Positions 21,395 to 25,680 of a stretch of 25,680 nt of DNA are shown here, piece after piece. The translations under genes and the position numbers were made by a program. Numbering within the stretch: position 1 is the first letter of the stretch; each line of letters opens with the position of its first letter. Under the pieces are notes generated by a model. It made no database searches, was not told where the DNA came from, and saw only the letters and a program-made list of their open reading frames with translations. The stretch comes from Gnetum montanum (taxonomy: Eukaryota > Streptophyta > Gnetopsida > Gnetales > Gnetaceae), in NCBI GenBank assembly GCA_015680685.1, contig MNCI01037890.1, positions 32,183-57,862 of the forward strand, in the 5' to 3' direction.

Positions 21395-22228
21395 TCATAC
21401 ACTCTGATATCGAAGTGGCTACAATATCGGGTACACAATATCATGGCCCAAGATGCGATATCATATATTTGAAATTGTAGGGTTACTCCTGGGTCTATAA
21501 ATATAATGCCCGAGCACATGATTGGGTAGTAGTTTTTGGCAATCAAGTAGCGGAACTCTTGTAGTTTGTTCATTTGAGAGTTAGAATATTTTCAAAGTGC
21601 CCACAGTAGGAGGTCTAAGTGTGAATAGATCTTTATTCAAGCATTGATGCACTTGAATACACCATTGTGTTGGCAACAAAGATAAACTCTTCAATTCATC
21701 CTTGCAGCACTTGAGACTTTATTTCTTATGCATTAATATATTGTAATTTTATGCAATTTTCATTAATGTTATTCATGCAATTAATTTTGATTAATCAAGA
21801 AACTCATTGAAATACACAAGCACAACCCCTTTGAACATATGTGTGAGAACATGGTAGCTCAGAAATGGTTAACGTTTGACAGCCCAACAGTGTTTACACA
21901 AAGTTCAAGATGTGTCCGGGAAGTGGGAACAGTTACTTATGTTAGGCTAGATTAGACCTTATTTCACTTAGCAATTGATCACTCTTACTTTTATTCTTGT
22001 TCTAGGTGAGTAATTTGATAAAAACACAAAATAATAAAAATCTTATGCCTTAGTCACACTTAACCATACAATTGCACAAGTGGGACTAGGAAGACAATGA
22101 ACGGACAACACGCATGTATTGTTTAGCTCTAGTGTACTTAGTAATTATAGTCTAAATAATTCAACTGGATCACATGTGAATGCTTGTGATTCGTATGGCT
22201 GGGCATAGGGGTACCTCGCCGCTCATCA
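21395..22228 (+). repeat. 5' LTR of element 3
   Basis: The 3' end is intact (CTCATCA, 22222-22228) and followed by T and the PBS. The 5' end is decayed, and its position is set by alignment with the element 1 LTR. The TATA box is CTATAAATATA at 21495-21505. GATATC motifs lie upstream of it at 21406-21462. Confidence 0.82.
21495..21505 (+). promoter_or_regulatory. TATA box in element 3 LTR
   Basis: CTATAAATATA is the best-preserved box of this subfamily; element 1 has a decayed CTAAATAC at the same place. Confidence 0.65.
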
Positions 22229-22229
22229 T

Positions 22230-22247
22230 TGGCATTGTTGCCAGGGA
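22230..22247 (+). promoter_or_regulatory. Primer-binding site of element 3 (tRNA-Asp-like)
   Basis: TGGCATTGTTGCCAGGGA lies one base after the LTR. It matches the complement of the plant tRNA-Asp 3' end at 14 of 18 positions, and all four differences are transitions. Confidence 0.82.
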
Positions 22248-22432
22248 CTTTAGTTCTATGTGTGCTATCTAAACTAAGTGAAACTTAGTAACCGTGTTGT
22301 TTGAACCTTAAGAGTTAAGTCTTAAAAAAATAAAAATTAGAATTATAATTAAATTAAACCTTAACTACACATTGCCTATCAGTCCATGAACATAAAAATT
22401 CTTCTTCTCATAGGAGCCTATCTCTACCCAAG

Positions 22433-23960
22433 GTTATGAGGATCCCAACAAGGCATATGAAGGATAGTAGAATAAAGAGGCTAGACATGAACAACATCCC
22501 TCGGTTCAAGGGAGGGTATGATGCTAAATCACAAAATCATTTCCAGGCCTTCCAAGATGCATGTGCCTTGCAGAATACTAAGAACGACTAGCAGAAGTTG
22601 AAATTATTTCCAAGGACACAAAGGAAGTAGAAAATTGGTATTGATCTTTGAAGCCAGAATCAATCAGGTGGTGGAGTACAATGTTGGAGTTGTTCAATGA
22701 CAAATATCAAATGTACTCTTGAGTATCTAGTCTAAGGAAGAAAATCCAAGGGTGGAAACAAGGAAACCATGAGCCCTTGGATGCTTTTATTGGTCGATAC
22801 TATTCTTTGTTGCATAGGTGTCCTGGCCATGGATACTCTCAACTTGATCAACTTCGTCATATCCTAGATGGGTTGTGGTCTGAAACAAAAAAAAATTTTG
22901 GCATCTATGCTCAAGAGAGATTGACAGAGTTAAGCACCTGTCAAATCCAAAAATTAATTGAGTAGGTAGCCAAGGAGGAGGGAGAATTGAGAAAGTGAGA
23001 AAGTACAGAGGAATACAATAGGTATCCTTCTATTCACAAAAGGCGGCTTTGATTTTGTGACAATGAGGATGAATTAACCAAAGATGGGGTGGCTAATAAA
23101 AAAATGTTGCCACTCTAGAAATTGCAATCTGAAATCATGGCTAGGGTTGATCAATCATGGGACTCCATGGATAATAGGCTTTATGCTATGTTAAAAATTG
23201 CCAAAAGTCCAAGGAGCAAAGTGGTGAGCATGAGTGCTAGAGATGGAAAGTGTGACATTTGCCAGTATGAACATCCTAAGGGATGTTGCCCAATTGTGTC
23301 ACACTTGCAAGAATCTGGGGTGTATGCCTTACATCCAAGACTTACACAAAGGAAAACACCCAAAATATTGCCTTATCCTTAAGGCAATTCTTGATAGTTT
23401 CACCAACCATAGCAGTACTATCTAAGTGGAACTCCATCGCAACCCTACAAATTGTACCAGCAGTGGCAGTAACCACAAGCATGGGTGTTTCCACCTCCAA
23501 GATAGTAGTACCCTTATAAGCAACCAGATCCCTATGGTTACTATGTTCAGCAACCTTCATCTCCATGGGACTCCTTTGGTCATGTTGTCACTTACCAACC
23601 TCATCACTACCCTCCTAAAGTATACCAATTGTCCTATTTAAGGTGGATGCCACCTACTATCCTTGCACCTACTCCTCCATCTCCTACACAACTATCACCT
23701 GCTCCATCTATACAGGGTGAATTGCCTGCCCAACCACAGCAAAGAAACACTACAAGGGGGGTTAATCTACAACTAGTTAATCCACCAAGTGGGTTAGAAA
23801 TATGAATAAAGAAAAGATCCCTTTTCTGACCTCGTAGTCCACCAAATCCCTCAGACACATCGTTGGTTGGTAATCGTACTCCTTCACCTTCCTCTATTTC
23901 ATCTTTATTCGAGTCCCCTTCAAACAAAAATCCCTCTCAAATCCATACTGTAATGCTGAC
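22433..23960 (+). pseudogene. Gag of element 3, N-terminally deleted and cut by element 4
   Basis: The frame enters at VMRIPTRHMK and continues to MNNIPRFKGGYDA, with ALQNTKN and LKLFPRT in the capsid-like core. A frameshift near 22620-22670 is followed by WWSTMLELFNDKYQ and, from about 22777, YYSLLHRCPGHGYSQ. The zinc-knuckle is intact: CDICQYEHPKGCC at 23251-23289, spaced C-x2-C-x3-H-x4-C. The Pro/Thr-rich tail runs to 23960. Compared with element 1, the leader jumps directly into the segment equivalent to about 5200, so roughly 0.85 kb of N-terminal gag is missing. Minus-strand frames 23342-23566 and 23634-23927 are shadows. Confidence 0.8.
23956..23960. repeat. Presumed left target-site duplication of element 4 (CTGAC)
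   Basis: These are the five bases next to the LTR end. In element 1 the equivalent site reads TTGAC and continues uninterrupted into the pre-protease segment. The right-hand copy would be outside the window. Confidence 0.55.
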
Positions 23961-24355
23961 TGATGAGTGGCGAGGTACCCCTACACTCAACCATACGAAA
24001 CGAGCGTAGCACGCGCGATCTGGTTAAACTCCGTAGACTAAATGCCTAACGCTGCAAGGAACACTTGGGGTTAATTAATTGTTGTCTTCCCAGACTTACT
24101 TGTTATTGTCACGGTGTATGGTTAAGTAAGTCCGAGGTATATGATTCTTTTGGTCTTTTCTGGTTTATCTCCTATGCTAAGGGATGAAGGGTTGAGAGAC
24201 TAAAACTAACTCTAACTACAACACTAAGTCCTAGCATTAACATCTGTTCCCACTTATCGTACACACCCTGAACTGTGCAACTGTGGCTACCAAACACTAA
24301 TCGTTACTAGGATTACCACACAGTGGTCGTACTGAGGCACCTAACTAGCCTAAGT

Positions 24356-24530
24356 ATGACGAGCAGCTGATTCCTTGACTAACCATACACATCCGTAGAT
24401 GCTTGTAATCAAGTCGTACTTGTCCCACATTCTAGGAGATAAGGGTGAGAGAATCTAATCACGATGAGTAGCCAATTCCTTGGCTAGCCGTACACATTCG
24501 TCAATGCTTGTAACCAAGTCGTACTCATGC
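24356..24530. repeat. Imperfect direct duplication inside the element 4 LTR
   Basis: A segment of about 65 bp starting ATGACGAGCAGCTGATTCCTTG (from 24356) recurs from about 24463 as ATGAGTAGCCAATTCCTTG. Both copies continue into CCGTACACAT or CCATACACAT, then GCTTGTAA and AAGTCGTACT. The solo LTR lacks a second copy. Confidence 0.75.
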
Positions 24531-24776
24531 CGCTCTACTAGGAAAGTAATAAATAACATTAAATAAACCTATCCATGTACTGCAAGGTTTATCCACAAAG
24601 CTTGTCTTTGTGGTGTACACAACTTACGTTCAGGTACAAAGCTGCTCAAATAAAGAACCGTTCAATTTGGGGACTCCTACTGCAGGCACATGGAAAATAT
24701 TCTATCTCTAGGGTGATCAATCCGCCAGAGCTTCACTACTTCTAGCCTAGGATGAGAAATGAGGGGATTGCCGCCT

Positions 24777-24787
24777 CTTATTTATAG
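24777..24787 (-). promoter_or_regulatory. TATA box in element 4 LTR
   Basis: The minus strand reads CTATAAATAAG, downstream (in transcription sense) of the GATATC array. Confidence 0.7.
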
Positions 24788-24801
24788 ATTTGACGACGGA
24801 C

Positions 24802-24912
24802 CACGATATCGCGTACACGATATTGTAGGGGACGACGCGATATCACGTACGCGATATCGCAAGGGATGCGATATCGTGGCGGCCACGATATCGCGGCTTG
24901 TGCATATCGTGT
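24802..24912. repeat. GATATC palindrome array in U3 of element 4
   Basis: GATATC or GATATT occurs at 24805, 24819, 24839, 24853, 24870 and 24887, with a decayed copy near 24903. Most copies are extended to CGCGATATCGCG-like palindromes. A perfect 13-bp inverted repeat with a one-base spacer lies at 24868-24894. Confidence 0.9.
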
Positions 24913-24919
24913 CTCATCA

Positions 24920-24931
24920 TACCCCCATGAC
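24920..24931 (-). promoter_or_regulatory. Polypurine tract of element 4
   Basis: Next to the LTR the minus strand reads GTCATGGGGGTA, identical to the element 2 PPT. Confidence 0.8.
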
Positions 24932-25114
24932 TGAATGAAAACTCATCCTCGAGTTCCTTACAACAATATTGAGAAGGTATGGGATTATTGAGGGGAATGG
25001 AACTAATGGGATGACATGTGAACAGATCATTATTACAAGACTTGACAAAATTGGTGTTCATGACAACAAGGGTGAACACCTTATTACAATGACATCAGGC
25101 CACATTGGGCAGCT

Positions 25115-25156
25115 GAGAGAAAAGAGGAGAGAGAAGAGAAGAGAAGAGAAGAAGAG
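25115..25156. repeat. Purine-rich AG tract
   Basis: A 42-base run of A and G with GAGAA units. Element 2 has a comparable run at 10425-10458 in its 3' internal region. It is on the wrong strand and too far from the LTR to be the PPT. Confidence 0.8.
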
Positions 25157-25507
25157 TCTTGCAGTTGCCAACGCCTAGATTACACCTTCCGTTGTCCATC
25201 TGTAAGCGCATCATCAATTCTGCTCCTTGCATAGCTACTTCAACGCTGCTCCATTCCAAGTGTTTGCTCCCGATCCAATCCATTGTTGTATGATTGCCAT
25301 CTGCACACACAACACAATCATATATTAGCAAGGGTAATTGAATCATTAAGTAATTAATACCTTGCTTTGGTGTAAGTCCATTGGCTAGGTTGTGGTATGG
25401 CTGATATGGACCTGGGAATATGTTACTGATGAGTACCGAAGGTGTAGGGGTTAGGAAGAAAATTAAAAATTTTGGGGCTAGGATAAAATCGAAAAAAATG
25501 GGCCCCG

Positions 25508-25523
25508 TACCCCCATGACTAAT
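25508..25523 (-). promoter_or_regulatory. Second PPT-like motif, internal to element 4
   Basis: The plus strand reads TACCCCCATGACTAAT. It repeats the LTR-proximal PPT, including its flanking TA, 588 bases further inside. Confidence 0.5.
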
Positions 25524-25680
25524 CGCGAACCTCCGGTAGCATTAGAATGGAAAAAGATAGGTAAAAAGGAACAACTATGGCATCGATGAAGTGGATGTCA
25601 AGATGGAAATGAACAAAATTAAAATTAATTGCAAAATGTTAAGGAAAATAAGTTAACTAATGTTCCAAATAGGAATGTCA

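Larger units (their letters stand above)
21395..23960 (+). mobile_element. Element 3: plus-strand relative of element 1, interrupted by element 4
   Basis: A 5' LTR, PBS, leader and gag are read on the plus strand. Sequence similarity to element 1 is clear throughout, including the LTR, the PBS, the gag core, and the gag tail just before the junction at 23960. Element 1 shows that protease should follow immediately, but element 4 starts there instead. The rest of element 3 should lie to the right of element 4, outside the window. An internal deletion removes the N-terminal third of gag. Confidence 0.88.
23961..24919 (-). repeat. 3' LTR of element 4
   Basis: It has perfect TGATGAG and CTCATCA (24913-24919) ends and is 959 bp long. 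It is close to the solo LTR at 19679-20465. The extra length comes partly from a second AGCTGATTCCTTG-type copy in the middle and from a longer GATATC array. A related segment appears twice, at about 24356-24420 and 24464-24530 (AGCCAATTCCTTGGCTAGCC and similar). Confidence 0.9.
23961..25680 (-). mobile_element. Element 4: 3' LTR and 3' internal region of a minus-strand LTR retrotransposon
   Basis: A full LTR (23961-24919) is followed by a PPT and then sequence related to the 3' internal region of element 2 (shared AAAACTCATCCTC segment, purine-rich run, second PPT-like motif). PPT next to the right LTR end shows that this is the 3' LTR and that the body continues to the right beyond the window. 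CpG sites and the palindromes are better preserved than in the other elements, so it is probably the youngest insertion here. No coding region is visible in the part present. Confidence 0.87.

Noticed and set aside
25115-25156. AG-rich tract as the polypurine tract of element 4
   Set aside because: The element is on the minus strand, so this tract is pyrimidine-rich in the coding sense, and the true PPT is next to the LTR.

Overview
This window looks like nuclear DNA from a land plant, probably one with a large, repeat-rich genome. I see no intact host gene. Almost every recognisable stretch is decayed retrotransposon: Ty3/gypsy LTR elements whose primer-binding sites resemble the 3' end of plant tRNA-Asp (a Tat/Athila-type trait), plus one non-LTR (LINE) element. 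The DNA is AT-rich. The coding regions carry many stop codons and frameshifts, and many differences between related copies look like C-to-T or G-to-A changes, as expected for old methylated plant repeats. The species cannot be named from the sequence.

Layout. (1) 1-7097: a minus-strand Ty3/gypsy element (element 1), cut by the left window edge. It reads 5' LTR, PBS, gag, protease, reverse transcriptase, RNase H, integrase. (2) 7098-8078: AT-rich flank that ends in part of a plus-strand LINE. (3) 8079-15091: a complete 7.0-kb minus-strand LTR element (element 2) with two LTRs, PBS, PPT, gag and no recognisable pol. It has a near-perfect 5-bp target duplication and splits the LINE. (4) 15092 to about 16200: the rest of the LINE reverse transcriptase. 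(5) About 16200-19678: AT-rich DNA with one possible tRNA-derived SINE. (6) 19679-20465: a solo LTR with a perfect 5-bp target duplication. (7) 20471-21394: no recognised feature. (8) 21395-23960: the 5' LTR, PBS and gag of a plus-strand relative of element 1 (element 3). (9) 23961 to the window end: the 3' LTR and 3' internal region of a minus-strand element (element 4) inserted into element 3 just before its protease.

How the parts relate. All the LTRs share perfect 7-bp inverted ends (TGATGAG...CTCATCA, decayed in some copies) and a conserved PBS-proximal segment. Their U3 regions fall into two types: clusters of GATATC palindromes (elements 1, 3, 4 and the solo LTR), and a 14-bp minisatellite (element 2). 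Element 2 keeps a gag related to that of elements 1 and 3 but has no pol. A reasonable inference is that it was a gag-only non-autonomous partner mobilised by pol-bearing relatives. The most unusual signals are a second PPT-like motif in both elements whose 3' internal region can be read (2 and 4), the exchange of U3 repeat modules, and the two nested insertions whose target sites can be reconstructed.
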